64,000 bases of DNA, taken from Paracoccus sp. TOH (GTDB taxonomy: Bacteria > Pseudomonadota > Alphaproteobacteria > Rhodobacterales > Rhodobacteraceae). A model generated the notes under the pieces. That model ran no database searches. It saw only the letters and a program-made list of their open reading frames with translations, and was not told the origin of the DNA. Positions 8,540 to 16,905 of the stretch are shown here, in pieces (position 1 is the stretch's first letter; each line of letters begins with the position of its first letter). The position numbers were made by a program, and so were the translations under genes. Location: contig NZ_CP098360.1 in NCBI RefSeq assembly GCF_030388245.1, forward strand, positions 788,001 to 852,000, in the 5' to 3' direction.

Positions 8540-9453
8540 CGCCCGAACGATCCGCCATCGACTGGATCGCCGTCGACTGGGGCACCACCCGGCTGCGCGC
8601 CTGGGCCATGCGGGGCGGGCAGCCGCAGGCGGCCCGCGCCTCGGACCGCGGCATGGGCGCGCTGTCGCCCGAGACGTTCGAGCCGGCGCTGCTGGATCTG
8701 GTCGCGGACTGGCTGCCGGCGGCTGGGCGGATGCCGGTCATCGCCTGCGGCATGGTCGGCGCCCGCGGCGGCTGGGTCGAGGCGGATTACCGCCCCACCC
8801 CCTGCCCGCCGCTGGACCCGCGCCGCGCCGCCGTGCCGCCGACCAGCGATCCGCGGCTGGATGTCCGCATCCTGCCCGGCCTGTCGCAGGCCGATCCGCC
8901 CGATGTCATGCGCGGCGAGGAAACCCAGATCGCCGGCTTCCTGGCCGGCGAGCCGGGCTTCCGGGGCACGCTTTGCCTGCCCGGCACGCATAGCAAATGG
9001 GTGCGCATCGCCGATGGCCAGGTGCTGGGCTTCCGCACCTTCCTGACCGGAGAGCTTTTCGCCCTGCTGGCCCGGCAATCGGTGCTGCGGCTGACCATCG
9101 CGGCGGCCGAGCCCGACCCGGACGCCTGCCTGCAGGCCGGTCGCCAGGCGCTGGCCGACCCGCATGCCGCGTCATCCGGGCTGTTCGCGCTGCGCGCCGC
9201 ATCGCTGCTGCAGGGGCTGGCGCCGCCACAGGCCGCCGGCCGCCTCTCGGGCCTGCTGATCGGCGCCGAGCTGGCCGCCGCCCGCGCGTTCTGGCAGGCC
9301 GCGCCGGTGGCGCTGATCGGCGCCCCCCGCTTGACAAGGCTTTACGAAACCCTGCTGTTGGCAGCAGGCGCCCGGGCATGCCACAAGGATGGCGGAACTG
9401 CCGTCCTTGCGGGTCTCGCCGCCGCGCGCCAGGCCATGCTGGAGGAGACATGA
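8536..9453 (+). CDS. dgoK: 2-dehydro-3-deoxygalactonokinase
   Basis: DgoK phosphorylates 2-keto-3-deoxygalactonate to its 6-phosphate with ATP, the third step of De Ley-Doudoroff galactose breakdown. The 305-residue protein has the hexokinase/actin-like start IAVDWGTTRLRAWAM (phosphate-1 motif), the CGMVGARGGWVEA segment, GEETQIAGFLA and LPGTHSKWVRI, all typical of the DgoK family. The start is a GTG that overlaps the stop of the permease gene (GTGA); no better codon exists before the conserved start. Its stop overlaps the dgoA start, so the kinase and aldolase are made together. Confidence 0.92.
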   Translation: MTPERSAIDWIAVDWGTTRLRAWAMRGGQPQAARASDRGMGALSPETFEPALLDLVADWLPAAGRMPVIACGMVGARGGWVEADYRPTPCPPLDPRRAAVPPTSDPRLDVRILPGLSQADPPDVMRGEETQIAGFLAGEPGFRGTLCLPGTHSKWVRIADGQVLGFRTFLTGELFALLARQSVLRLTIAAAEPDPDACLQAGRQALADPHAASSGLFALRAASLLQGLAPPQAAGRLSGLLIGAELAAARAFWQAAPVALIGAPRLTRLYETLLLAAGARACHKDGGTAVLAGLAAARQAMLEET

Positions 9454-10052
9454 CCCAGCCCATCATCGCCATCCTTCGCGGCCTCACCCCCGCCGAGGCC
9501 CTGCCGATCGGCCGCGCCCTGATCGAGGCCGGCATCGACCGCATCGAGGTGCCGCTGAACTCGCCCGAACCGCTGGAAAGCATCCGCCTGATGGCGGACA
9601 TCCTGGGCGGCCGGGCCAGCATCGGCGCCGGCACCGTGCTGACGGTCGAGCAGGTGGCGCGGGTCGCCGAGGCCGGCGGCCGGATGATCGTCTCGCCCAA
9701 TGCCGACCCGGCGGTGATCCGCGAGACGCGGGCGCGCGGCCTGGAATCCTGGCCCGGCGTCTTCACCGCCACCGAATGCTTCGCCGCCATCGCCGCCGGC
9801 GCCAGCGGGCTGAAGCTGTTCCCCGCCGACCAGGCCGGCACCGGCACGCTCAGGGCGCTGCGGGCGGTGCTGCCGCGCGAAACCGCCGTCTATGCGGTGG
9901 GCGGCGTCGGCCCGGCGGAGTTCGGCGCCTGGCTGGCCGCCGGCGCGCAGGGCTTCGGCCTCGGTTCGGCGCTCTACCGGCCCGGCGACAGCCCGGCCAC
10001 CGTCGCCGCCCGCGCGCGCGAGGTGACCGCGGCGCTGCGGAACCTGGCATGA
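9450..10052 (+). CDS. dgoA: 2-dehydro-3-deoxy-6-phosphogalactonate aldolase
   Basis: A class I aldolase that splits KDPGal into pyruvate and glyceraldehyde 3-phosphate. At 200 residues it matches stand-alone DgoA proteins. The Schiff-base lysine is Lys122 in GLKLFPADQAG, and the general acid/base is Glu33 in RIEVPLNSPEP; AGTVLTVEQV and the phosphate loop GGVGPAEFGAWLAAGAQGFG are also present. GGAGGAG lies just before the ATG, which overlaps the dgoK stop. The stop of dgoA in turn overlaps the start of the broken lactonase gene. Confidence 0.93.
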   Translation: MTQPIIAILRGLTPAEALPIGRALIEAGIDRIEVPLNSPEPLESIRLMADILGGRASIGAGTVLTVEQVARVAEAGGRMIVSPNADPAVIRETRARGLESWPGVFTATECFAAIAAGASGLKLFPADQAGTGTLRALRAVLPRETAVYAVGGVGPAEFGAWLAAGAQGFGLGSALYRPGDSPATVAARAREVTAALRNLA

Positions 10053-10891
10053 GCGCCGCGGTCTTCGACCCCCGCATCTGCGCGCTGGGCGAAGGCGCCT
10101 TCTGGCACCCGGAACGGGCGCAGCCCTTCTGGTTCGACATCCTCGGCCGCCGGCTCATGTCGCAACTGGATGGCGCGCCGCTGGAATGGCAATTCGACGA
10201 GATGGTCTCGGCCGCCGGCTGGATCGACCGCGACCACCTGCTCATCGCCAGCCAGACGGCGCTGCTGCGCTTCGACCTGCGCACCGGCGGCCAGAAGAAG
10301 CTGATCGCGCTCGAGGCGGACAAGCCCGGCAACCGCTCGAACGACGGCCGCGCCGACCCGCGGGGCGGTTTCTGGATCGGCACCATGTCGCGCCGCGCCG
10401 AGGCTGGAAAAGGCGCGATATACCGCTATCTTGACGGCGAACTGCGACTCCTGCGGGGCAATATGTCGATCCCGAATGCCATCTGCTTTTCCCCCGACGG
10501 GCGCCTGGCCTATTTCGCCGACACCGCCGCCCAGACCGTCTGGTCGCAGGACCTGGACCCGCAGGGCTGGCCCTGCGCCGAGGCGCGGGTGTTCCTGGAC
10601 CTCGCCGGCACCGACCAGTTCCCCGACGGCGCCGTCACCGACGACCAGGGCCGGTTCTGGAACGCGCGCTGGGGCAGCGGCTAGGTCGCCTGCCACGCGC
10701 CGGACGGGCGGCTGCTCAGGCGGCTGGACCTGCCCGCCGCGCAGCCCAGCTGCCCGGCCTTTACCGGGCCGGGACTGGCGCAGCTTCTGGTCACCAGCGC
10801 CGCCGAGGGGCTGGACGGCCGGCAGGACGGCTGCACCTGGCTTCTGGACCCCGACGCAAGCGGCCGCCCCGAGCCTCGGGTGCGCATATGA
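10049..10891 (+). pseudogene. SMP-30/gluconolactonase-family gene interrupted by an in-frame TAG
   Basis: The frame encodes a six-bladed propeller sugar lactonase of the SMP-30 family, which would hydrolyse the aldonolactone made from the imported sugar. It is open for 211 codons, meets TAG at 10682-10684, then stays open in the same frame for 68 more codons (VACHAPDGRLLRRLDLPAAQ and on) up to a TGA that overlaps the galM start, just as in the other genes of this operon. The metal ligands Glu15, Asn143 and Asp193 and the substrate-side Asn98 all lie before the TAG, but the last blade would be missing. Full length would be 280 residues, normal for the family. A single base change of a Tyr codon (TAC or TAT to TAG) explains it, as does a sequencing error. 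Confidence 0.82.
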
Positions 10892-11898
10892 GCGAACAGC
10901 GGTTCGGGACGCTTCCCGACGGCCGGCCGGTGCTGCGGATGACGATCTCGGCGCATGGGCTGACCGCCGCGGTGATCACGCTGGGCGCCTCGCTCCAGGA
11001 CCTGCGGCTCGACGGCATCGACCACCCGCTGGTGCTGGGCTTCCCCCGGCTCGAACCCTACCTGGCCGAGGGACGCTATTTCGGCGCCGTGGTCGGGCGC
11101 TGTGCCAACCGCATCGCCCATGGCCGCGCCCGGCTCGACGGCCGCGAACTGCAGCTCGACCGCAACCAGCACGGCCGGCACATGCTGCATGGCGGCAAGG
11201 ACGGCAGCGACCAGCGCAACTGGATGCTGGCCGACCGGACGCCGGATTCGCTGGCGCTGGCCGATCACCTGCCCGCCGGCCATATGGGCTTTCCCGGCGC
11301 CATGCTGGTCCGGGCCACCTATACCATCCTGCCCGGCCCGGCGCTGATGCTGACCATCCTCGCCACCGCCGACGAAACCACCTTCTGCAACTTCGCCCAG
11401 CACAGCTATTTCAACCTCGACGGCAGCGCCACGGTGGCGGAGCACCGCCTGACCGTCCCGGCCGAGACCTATCTGCCGGTGGATGCCGAACTGATCCCGC
11501 GCGGCGCCCCCGCCCCGGTGGCCGGCACGCATCTGGATTTCCGCGCCCCGGTGCGGCTGGAAACCCGGCTCTCCGGCCCGGCCATCGACCACAATCTCTG
11601 CCTCGACCGCCAGCGCCGCGCCCTGCCGCGCAAGGTGGCGGTGCTGCAGGCCGGCGGGCTAAGCATGGCCTTGCGTTCGACCGAACCGGGGCTGCAGGTC
11701 TATCCCGCCAACCACCTTGCGCCCGGCGCCGCCGGACTGGCCGGCCGGCCCTATGGCCGCCATGCCGGCATCGCCCTGGAATCGCAGCTCTGGCCGGATG
11801 CGCCGAACCATCCCGACTATCCTTCGGCAGAGCTGCAGCCCGGCCAGCTCTACCGCCAGACCACGGTGATGGGTTTCCACCGCACCGCCAAAGGTTGA
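10888..11898 (+). CDS. galM: Aldose 1-epimerase (mutarotase)
   Basis: Interconverts alpha and beta anomers of aldoses such as galactose, giving the form used by the next enzyme. The protein has 336 residues, the usual length, with the family segments GAVVGRCANRIAHGRA, QHSYFNLDG (the catalytic histidine region) and a C-terminal ALESQLWPDAPNHPDYP carrying the catalytic glutamate. The ATG overlaps the stop of the lactonase frame, showing that it was translationally coupled to that gene; early termination at the upstream TAG, about 200 bases before this start, could reduce its expression. It is followed by the operon's regulator. Confidence 0.9.
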   Translation: MSEQRFGTLPDGRPVLRMTISAHGLTAAVITLGASLQDLRLDGIDHPLVLGFPRLEPYLAEGRYFGAVVGRCANRIAHGRARLDGRELQLDRNQHGRHMLHGGKDGSDQRNWMLADRTPDSLALADHLPAGHMGFPGAMLVRATYTILPGPALMLTILATADETTFCNFAQHSYFNLDGSATVAEHRLTVPAETYLPVDAELIPRGAPAPVAGTHLDFRAPVRLETRLSGPAIDHNLCLDRQRRALPRKVAVLQAGGLSMALRSTEPGLQVYPANHLAPGAAGLAGRPYGRHAGIALESQLWPDAPNHPDYPSAELQPGQLYRQTTVMGFHRTAKG

Positions 11899-11942
11899 CG
11901 CCGGGTAAACCAAGCTACTAATGCGGGAGGCAAGGAGGATTC

Positions 11943-12656
11943 ATGCACCCCGCGACGATCAGGCATTCCCCCGCCCAGGCGCCCTTCGCGGCGCAATTGC
12001 AGGGCCGGCTGCGGCAGCGCATCATGCGCGGCGAGCTGCCCCCCGGCACCCGGCTCTCGGAACAGGAGATCGCCGACCAATACCGGCTGTCCCGCCAACC
12101 CGTGCGCGAGGCCTTCATCCGCCTGGCCGGCGAAGGGCTGCTCGAGGTGCGGCCGCAGCGCGGCACCTTCGTCACCCGCATCGACATGGAATGGGTGCTC
12201 TGCACCCGCTTCATCCGCGAATCGGTCGAGGCCGACATTCTCCGCCAGGCCGCCCGCGACGCCACCCCGGCCGATCTGGACCTGCTCTACCGGCAGATCG
12301 CCCTGCAGGAAGCGGCGCCGGACGTCGCCGGCCTGGCGCAGCTCGACGAGGAATTCCACGCCATGCTCGCCGGCATCGCCGGCAAAACCCGGGTCTGGAC
12401 GCATCTGCAGCAGATGAAGATCCACCTGGACCGCGCCCGCCACCTGCTGACGGCGCTGACGCCGCGCGACGTGATCATCGGCCAGCACCGCGCCGTGGTC
12501 GAGGCGGTGGCCGCCGCCGATCCCGACCGGGCCGAGGCGGCGATCCGCCGGCACCTGCGCCGGGTGCTGCAGGACCTGCCCGAGGTGCTGAAACTCTCGC
12601 CCGACCATTTCACCCGCACCGACGCGCTGGCCGAGGCCCTCGCCGCCGAGATCTGA
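11943..12656 (+). CDS. GntR-family transcriptional regulator, FCD subfamily
   Basis: A 237-residue DNA-binding regulator. Residues about 15-80 form the winged helix (LQGRLRQRIMRGELPPGTRL, then QEIADQYRLSRQPVREAFIR, the recognition helix), and residues about 90-225 form the all-helical FCD ligand domain with LDEEFHAMLAG and a metal-type HRAVVEAV...IRRHLRRVL segment. Such regulators usually repress sugar-acid genes and are released by an intermediate of the pathway. A strong AAGGAGG lies directly before the ATG. It is the last gene of the run from chvE and probably controls it, perhaps through the inverted repeat at 4433-4450. Confidence 0.88.
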   Translation: MHPATIRHSPAQAPFAAQLQGRLRQRIMRGELPPGTRLSEQEIADQYRLSRQPVREAFIRLAGEGLLEVRPQRGTFVTRIDMEWVLCTRFIRESVEADILRQAARDATPADLDLLYRQIALQEAAPDVAGLAQLDEEFHAMLAGIAGKTRVWTHLQQMKIHLDRARHLLTALTPRDVIIGQHRAVVEAVAAADPDRAEAAIRRHLRRVLQDLPEVLKLSPDHFTRTDALAEALAAEI

Positions 12657-12745
12657 AACGGCCTTCTTCCCCCATCCGCGGCCGGGCCGTCCCGCGGCAC
12701 CGCGCCCGGCTTCACCGTTTCCCAAATAACCCCGCGCCGGCGCCG

Positions 12746-13591
12746 TCAGTCGCTGCGCCGCACCCTCTGGCGCTGCTCGCCCAGTCCGGCGATGCCCAGC
12801 CGCATCACCTCGCCGCCGCGCAGGAACACCGGCGGCTTCCGCCCCATGCCGACGCCCGGCGGCGTGCCGGTGGTGATCACGTCGCCCGGCATCAGCGTCA
12901 TCAGCCGCGAGCAATAGGCGACGATCTCGGCCACGGTGAAGATCATCGTCGCGGTCGAGCCCTGCTGGAAGCGCTGGCCGTCCACCTCCAGCCACAGCGC
13001 CAGCGCCTGCGGATCGGGCACCTCGTCGCGGGTCACCAGCCAGGGCCCGATCGGGCCGAACGTGTCGAAGCCCTTGCCCTTGTCCCAGGTGCCGCCGCGC
13101 TCGGCCTGCCATTCGCGTTCGCTGACGTCGTTGACCACGCAATAGCCGGCGACATGCTCCAGCGCCGCCGCCTCCGCGACATGGCTGGCGCGCGAGCCGA
13201 TGACCACGCCCAGCTCGACCTCCCAATCGGTCTTCTGCGCCCCGGGCGGGATCAGCACGTCGTCCTCCGGCCCGCTGATGCAGCTGGTCCATTTGTTGAA
13301 CACCACCGGCTCGGACGGCACCGGCAGCCCGGCCTCGGCGGCGTGATCGGCATAGTTCAGCCCGATGGCGACGAATTTCGGCACCTGCCCCACGCAGGCC
13401 CCCAGCCGCGGCTGGCCCGAGACGATGGGCAGCGCGTCCAGCTCCAGCGCCGCGATCCGCGCCAGCCCCTCGGGGCCCAGCGCCGCGCCGGCAATGTCGG
13501 CGACATGGGCCGACAGGTCGCGGATCCGGCCCTCGCCGTCCAGCAGCCCCGGCTTTTCCCGGCCCGCCGGGCCATAGCGCAGCAGTTTCAT
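12746..13591 (-). CDS. Fumarylacetoacetate hydrolase family protein
   Basis: A metal-dependent hydrolase/lyase of the FAH superfamily, 281 residues. The catalytic core begins at KFVAIGLNYADHAAEAGLPV; the metal-binding acidic residues are in DWEVELGVVIG and VNDVSEREWQ, and the family end TTGTPPGVGMG is present. Close relatives are annotated as ureidoglycolate lyase or 2,4-diketo-3-deoxy-L-fuconate hydrolase. Next to an SDR and an aldehyde dehydrogenase and beside a sugar operon, a role in breakdown of a keto-deoxy sugar acid is more likely than in tyrosine or purine metabolism, but the substrate cannot be fixed from the sequence. Confidence 0.82.
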   Translation of the reverse strand: MKLLRYGPAGREKPGLLDGEGRIRDLSAHVADIAGAALGPEGLARIAALELDALPIVSGQPRLGACVGQVPKFVAIGLNYADHAAEAGLPVPSEPVVFNKWTSCISGPEDDVLIPPGAQKTDWEVELGVVIGSRASHVAEAAALEHVAGYCVVNDVSEREWQAERGGTWDKGKGFDTFGPIGPWLVTRDEVPDPQALALWLEVDGQRFQQGSTATMIFTVAEIVAYCSRLMTLMPGDVITTGTPPGVGMGRKPPVFLRGGEVMRLGIAGLGEQRQRVRRSD

Positions 13592-13622
13592 CGCTCGTCC
13601 TTTCGCTCGTCCGGTCTCGCCC

Positions 13623-14360
13623 TCAGCCCCGTCCCACGAAGGGCATGGTGGTCGCCATCACCGTCATGTGCAGCACGTTGGCGCCCTCGGGCAGGCTGGC
13701 CATGTGCAGCACCGCCTCGGCCACGGTCGCGGCGTCCATCAACGGCTCGGCCCTGAACGAGCCGTCGGCCTGCGGCGCCCCCACCCTGCCCACGGCGGAA
13801 ATCATCTCGGTCGCGGCATTGCCGGCGTCGATCTGGCCGCAGGCGATGCCAAATGGCCGCCCGTCCAGCGCCAGCGTGCGCGTCAGCCCGGTCACCGCGT
13901 GTTTCGACATGGTATAGGGCACCGAGCCGGGGCGCGGCGCCTCGGCCGCGATCGAGCCGTTGTTGATGATCCGCCCGCCCATCGGTTGCTGGCGGCGCAT
14001 CTGCCGGAAGGCGGCGCGGGCGCACAGGAACATGCCGTCGATGTTCACCCGCGCCACGCCCTGCCATTCCTCCCAGGAAATCTCGTCGATCAGCCGCGAG
14101 ATCAGGATGGCGCCGGCATTGTTGAACAGCACGTCCAGCCGGCCCCATTCGGCGACGGCGCGGGCAAAGGCCGCATCCACCGCCTCGGGCACGGTCACGT
14201 CGCAGGGCAGCACCAGCGCCTGCGGGTGGCCCGCCGCGGTCTCGGCCAGCGCCGCCGCGCGCCGGCCGATCAGCCCGACCGTCCAGCCGGCCTCCAGGAA
14301 CCGCCGGGCGGTCAGCCGGCCGATGCCGCTGCCGCCGCCGGTGATCAGGATGGTCTTCAC
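13623..14360 (-). CDS. SDR-family NAD(P)-dependent oxidoreductase
   Basis: A classical short-chain dehydrogenase of 245 residues. The cofactor loop TGGGSGIG lies at 7-14, NNAG marks the central strand, and the catalytic set is Ser (NNGSIAA), Tyr and Lys (YTMSKHA). It lies 31 bases from the FAH-family gene on the same strand and probably forms an operon with it. The likely job is oxidation of a sugar or keto-deoxy sugar acid, which would fit as the step before the FAH enzyme, but this is inference from position. The ATG was preferred to a longer upstream frame because the Rossmann strand KTILITGG begins immediately after it. Confidence 0.85.
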   Translation of the reverse strand: MKTILITGGGSGIGRLTARRFLEAGWTVGLIGRRAAALAETAAGHPQALVLPCDVTVPEAVDAAFARAVAEWGRLDVLFNNAGAILISRLIDEISWEEWQGVARVNIDGMFLCARAAFRQMRRQQPMGGRIINNGSIAAEAPRPGSVPYTMSKHAVTGLTRTLALDGRPFGIACGQIDAGNAATEMISAVGRVGAPQADGSFRAEPLMDAATVAEAVLHMASLPEGANVLHMTVMATTMPFVGRG

Positions 14361-14430
14361 GCGCCTGCCCCCCTCGTCCCGTCGCCCGTCGCCCGTCGCG
14401 GGCGGATGCTAGCGGCAACAGCCGGCAAGG

Positions 14431-14456
14431 AAAAGGGCCGCCCCGGCGGACGGCCC
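14431..14456 (-). terminator. Rho-independent terminator after the ALDH gene
   Basis: On the minus strand GGGCCGTCC pairs with GGCGGCCC (one G-U pair) and TTTTCC follows. It separates the aldehyde dehydrogenase gene from the SDR gene. The stem closely resembles the one after the DUF6280 gene. Confidence 0.7.
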
Positions 14457-14475
14457 CGATGATCGCCCGCCGGGC

Positions 14476-15927
14476 TCAGGCCTCGGGATCCCAGCCGCTG
14501 ATCTGCTTGCTGTCCATGAACTCCTCGAGCCCCCAGACGCCGCCCTCGCGCGCCCGGCCCGAGGCCTTGACGCCGCCAAAGGCCGACCCCCTGCCCCGGC
14601 TTTTCCCGTTCATCTCGACCATGCCGGCGCGCAGCTGCCGCGCCAGCCGGTTGCGCCGGGCGCCGTCCTGGCTCTGGACGTAGTTGGTCAGGCCATAGAC
14701 GGTGTCATTGGCGATGCCGACCGCCTCCGCCTCGGTATCGAAGGGGATGATCGACAGCACCGGGCCGAAGATCTCCTGCCGGGCGATGGTCATGTCGTTG
14801 TTCACATCCGCAAACACCGTCGGGCGCACGAAATAGCCGCGGTTGACACCCTCGGGCAGGCCGGGGCCGCCGGCGACCAGCCGGGCGCCCTCGTCGATGC
14901 CCTTCTGGATCAGATCCTGGATCTTGTCCCATTGCGGCTTGCTGACCACCGGGCCGATATGCCGCCCCGGCTGATGGGCGCTGGCCACCGCCGTCTCCTC
15001 GGCCACCTTGCGGGCCTGCTCGACGGCGGTCTCGTAGAAGGACCGCTCGACCAGCATCCGCGTCGGCGCGTTGCAGCTTTGGCCGCTGTTGTAGAAGCAA
15101 TGCCGCGCGCCCCGCGTCACCGCCTTCTCGTCGGCATCGGCAAAGACCAGGTTGGCGCCCTTGCCGCCCAGTTCCAGCACCACCTTCTTCACCGTGTCGG
15201 CAGCGGCCTTGGTGATGGCGATGCCGGCGCGGGTCGAGCCGGTGAAGCTGATCATGTCCACGTCGGGATGCACCGAAAGCTGCGAGCCGACGCCCGCGCC
15301 GTCGCCGTTCACCATGTTGTAGACGCCCTTGGGCAGCCCGGCCTCATCGACGATCTCGGTGAAGACGACCGAGGACAGCGGCGCGATCTCGCTGGGCTTC
15401 AGCACCACCGTGTTGCCGGCCAGCAGCGCCGGGATCACCTTCAGCGTCACCTGGTTCATCGGCCAGTTCCAGGGCGTGATCGCGCCGACCACGCCCACCG
15501 GCTCCCAGGCGACCATGCTGGTCGGGGCGTCGGGGCGCAGCGGGCGGACGAATTCGAAACCCTTGAAGGCCTCGATGAAATTCTCGATGTGATAGCTGCC
15601 GGCCGCGGTCTGGTCGGCCAGCGCCATGTCCTGCGGCGCGCCCATCTCGGCGCTGATCGCCGCGGCCATGTCGGGGGCGCGGCGCTGGTAGATCTCCAGG
15701 ATCTTCTCGACATGGGCCAGCCGTTCGGCCGGCGCGGTCGCGGCCCAGGCCGGAAAGGCCGCCTTGGCCGCCGCCACCGCCGCATCGGTATCGGCCTGGC
15801 CGCCCAGGCTGATCACCGCCACCGGCTCCTCGGTCGAGGGGTCGATGACCTCCAGGTCGCGCGGCGCGGCCGGCGCGACCCATTGCCCGTTGATGTAGAA
15901 CTTCCGCTTGTCTGCCAATTCGCTCAT
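14476..15927 (-). CDS. NAD(P)-dependent aldehyde dehydrogenase
   Basis: A 483-residue ALDH-superfamily enzyme that oxidises an aldehyde to its acid. The catalytic cysteine lies in FYNSGQSCNAPTRM and the general base glutamate in VLELGGKGAN; GSTRAG is the cofactor-binding turn, PWNWPMNQ the oxyanion Asn region, and EIFGPVLSI is also present. The ATG was chosen because AAAGGAG lies six bases before it and family proteins start at this distance from FYINGQW. Substrate specificity is not evident. It is divergent from the peroxiredoxin gene, with a perfect inverted repeat between them, which may regulate one or both. Confidence 0.9.
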   Translation of the reverse strand: MSELADKRKFYINGQWVAPAAPRDLEVIDPSTEEPVAVISLGGQADTDAAVAAAKAAFPAWAATAPAERLAHVEKILEIYQRRAPDMAAAISAEMGAPQDMALADQTAAGSYHIENFIEAFKGFEFVRPLRPDAPTSMVAWEPVGVVGAITPWNWPMNQVTLKVIPALLAGNTVVLKPSEIAPLSSVVFTEIVDEAGLPKGVYNMVNGDGAGVGSQLSVHPDVDMISFTGSTRAGIAITKAAADTVKKVVLELGGKGANLVFADADEKAVTRGARHCFYNSGQSCNAPTRMLVERSFYETAVEQARKVAEETAVASAHQPGRHIGPVVSKPQWDKIQDLIQKGIDEGARLVAGGPGLPEGVNRGYFVRPTVFADVNNDMTIARQEIFGPVLSIIPFDTEAEAVGIANDTVYGLTNYVQSQDGARRNRLARQLRAGMVEMNGKSRGRGSAFGGVKASGRAREGGVWGLEEFMDSKQISGWDPEA

Positions 15928-16018
15928 GAGCGGCTCCTTTCGGTCTCTCGCCGGTAACGTGACACCCGCACCGCCGCTTCGCAAGAGAGGCCGCCCGGCT
16001 TCCCCGGCCGCCGGCCTT

Positions 16019-16041
16019 AACACGACTTTGCGGGTCGTGTT
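16019..16041. promoter_or_regulatory. Perfect inverted repeat between ALDH and peroxiredoxin genes
   Basis: AACACGAC and GTCGTGTT flank a 7-base spacer. The right arm touches the predicted -35 of the peroxiredoxin promoter, a position suited to a repressor or a redox regulator. It does not match an OxyR or LexA consensus that I know. Confidence 0.55.
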
Positions 16042-16067
16042 GCAAATGCCCGTGCAGAACCTATGGT
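16040..16067 (+). promoter_or_regulatory. Predicted promoter of the peroxiredoxin gene
   Basis: TTGCAA and TATGGT are separated by 16 bases, about 33 bases before the start codon. Confidence 0.45.
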
Positions 16068-16099
16068 GATGCGCAGCGAACCAACCGAAAGGATCGGAT

Positions 16100-16756
16100 A
16101 TGTCCCTGCGCATCAACGACACCGCCCCGGATTTCACCGCCGACTCGACCGAGGGCCAGATCCGCTTGCACGACTGGATCGGCGACGGCTATGCGATCCT
16201 GTTCTCGCATCCGCGCGACTTCACCCCGGTCTGCACCACCGAATTTGGCGCCGTGGCGCAGCTGGTCCCGGAATTCGAGAAGCGCGGCACCAAGGTTCTG
16301 GGCGTCTCGGTCGATTCGGTCGAGGACCATGGCAAATGGAAATCCGATATCGAGAAGGTGGCCGGCGTGCCGGCGAATTTCGCCATCATCGACGACAGCG
16401 ACCTGGCGGTGGCCAAGGCCTATGACATGCTGCCGGCCGACTACTACCTGCCGACCGAGGGCCGCACGCCGCAGCATTCGGCGACGGTGCGCACGGTGTT
16501 CATCATCGGCCCGGACAAGAAGGTGCGGCTGACGATGACCTATCCGATGTCGGTGGGCCGCAACTTCGCCGAGATCATCCGGGCGCTGGACGCGGTGCGG
16601 AAGACCGACGGCGTGCCGCTGGCCACGCCCGCGAACTGGGTGCCGGGCCAGGACGTGATCGTGGCGCTGGCGCTGGACGACGCAGCGGCCGAGGCGCAAT
16701 ACGGCGCGCTGGACAAGCAACTGCCCTATCTGCGCTTTGCCAGGGATCCGGCGTAA
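16100..16756 (+). CDS. 1-Cys peroxiredoxin (Prx6 type)
   Basis: Reduces hydrogen peroxide and organic hydroperoxides in the cytoplasm. The 218-residue protein has the active site HPRDFTPVCTTE with the peroxidatic Cys45, and there is no other cysteine anywhere in the chain, so it must rely on an outside thiol for reduction, as expected of the Prx6 subgroup. The Prx6-type C-terminal domain (YPMSVGRNFAEIIRALDAV, then TPANWVPGQDVIV) is complete. AAAGGA precedes the ATG. Its promoter overlaps an inverted repeat and a hairpin terminator follows, so it is a single-gene unit. Confidence 0.93.
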   Translation: MSLRINDTAPDFTADSTEGQIRLHDWIGDGYAILFSHPRDFTPVCTTEFGAVAQLVPEFEKRGTKVLGVSVDSVEDHGKWKSDIEKVAGVPANFAIIDDSDLAVAKAYDMLPADYYLPTEGRTPQHSATVRTVFIIGPDKKVRLTMTYPMSVGRNFAEIIRALDAVRKTDGVPLATPANWVPGQDVIVALALDDAAAEAQYGALDKQLPYLRFARDPA

Positions 16757-16767
16757 GCCCGGGCGGG

Positions 16768-16792
16768 GCCGCGCCTTCCGGGGCGCGGCTTT
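16768..16792 (+). terminator. Probable terminator after the peroxiredoxin gene
   Basis: GCCGCGCC and GGCGCGGC form an 8-base stem with a 6-base loop, followed by TTT only. The weak T run lowers the confidence. Confidence 0.5.
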
Positions 16793-16905
16793 GGCGCGGG
16801 GCGCGCGGGCCGCGGCAAGGGCGCCGGGTGCAGCAGCGATGTTGCCCGGATTGGAAAAGTCCAATATCAGGGATCTGTCCCGATCCGGAACGAACGGAGC
16901 CTTCG

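Noticed and set aside
10682..10684. TAG read as a recoded amino acid (pyrrolysine) in the lactonase gene
   Set aside because: Pyrrolysine use is unknown for this family and group, and no pylS/pylT genes are in the window; a point mutation or base error is simpler.
12657..16137. FAH, SDR and ALDH genes as one operon
   Set aside because: A clear terminator separates ALDH from the SDR gene, so only SDR and FAH are likely to be co-transcribed.
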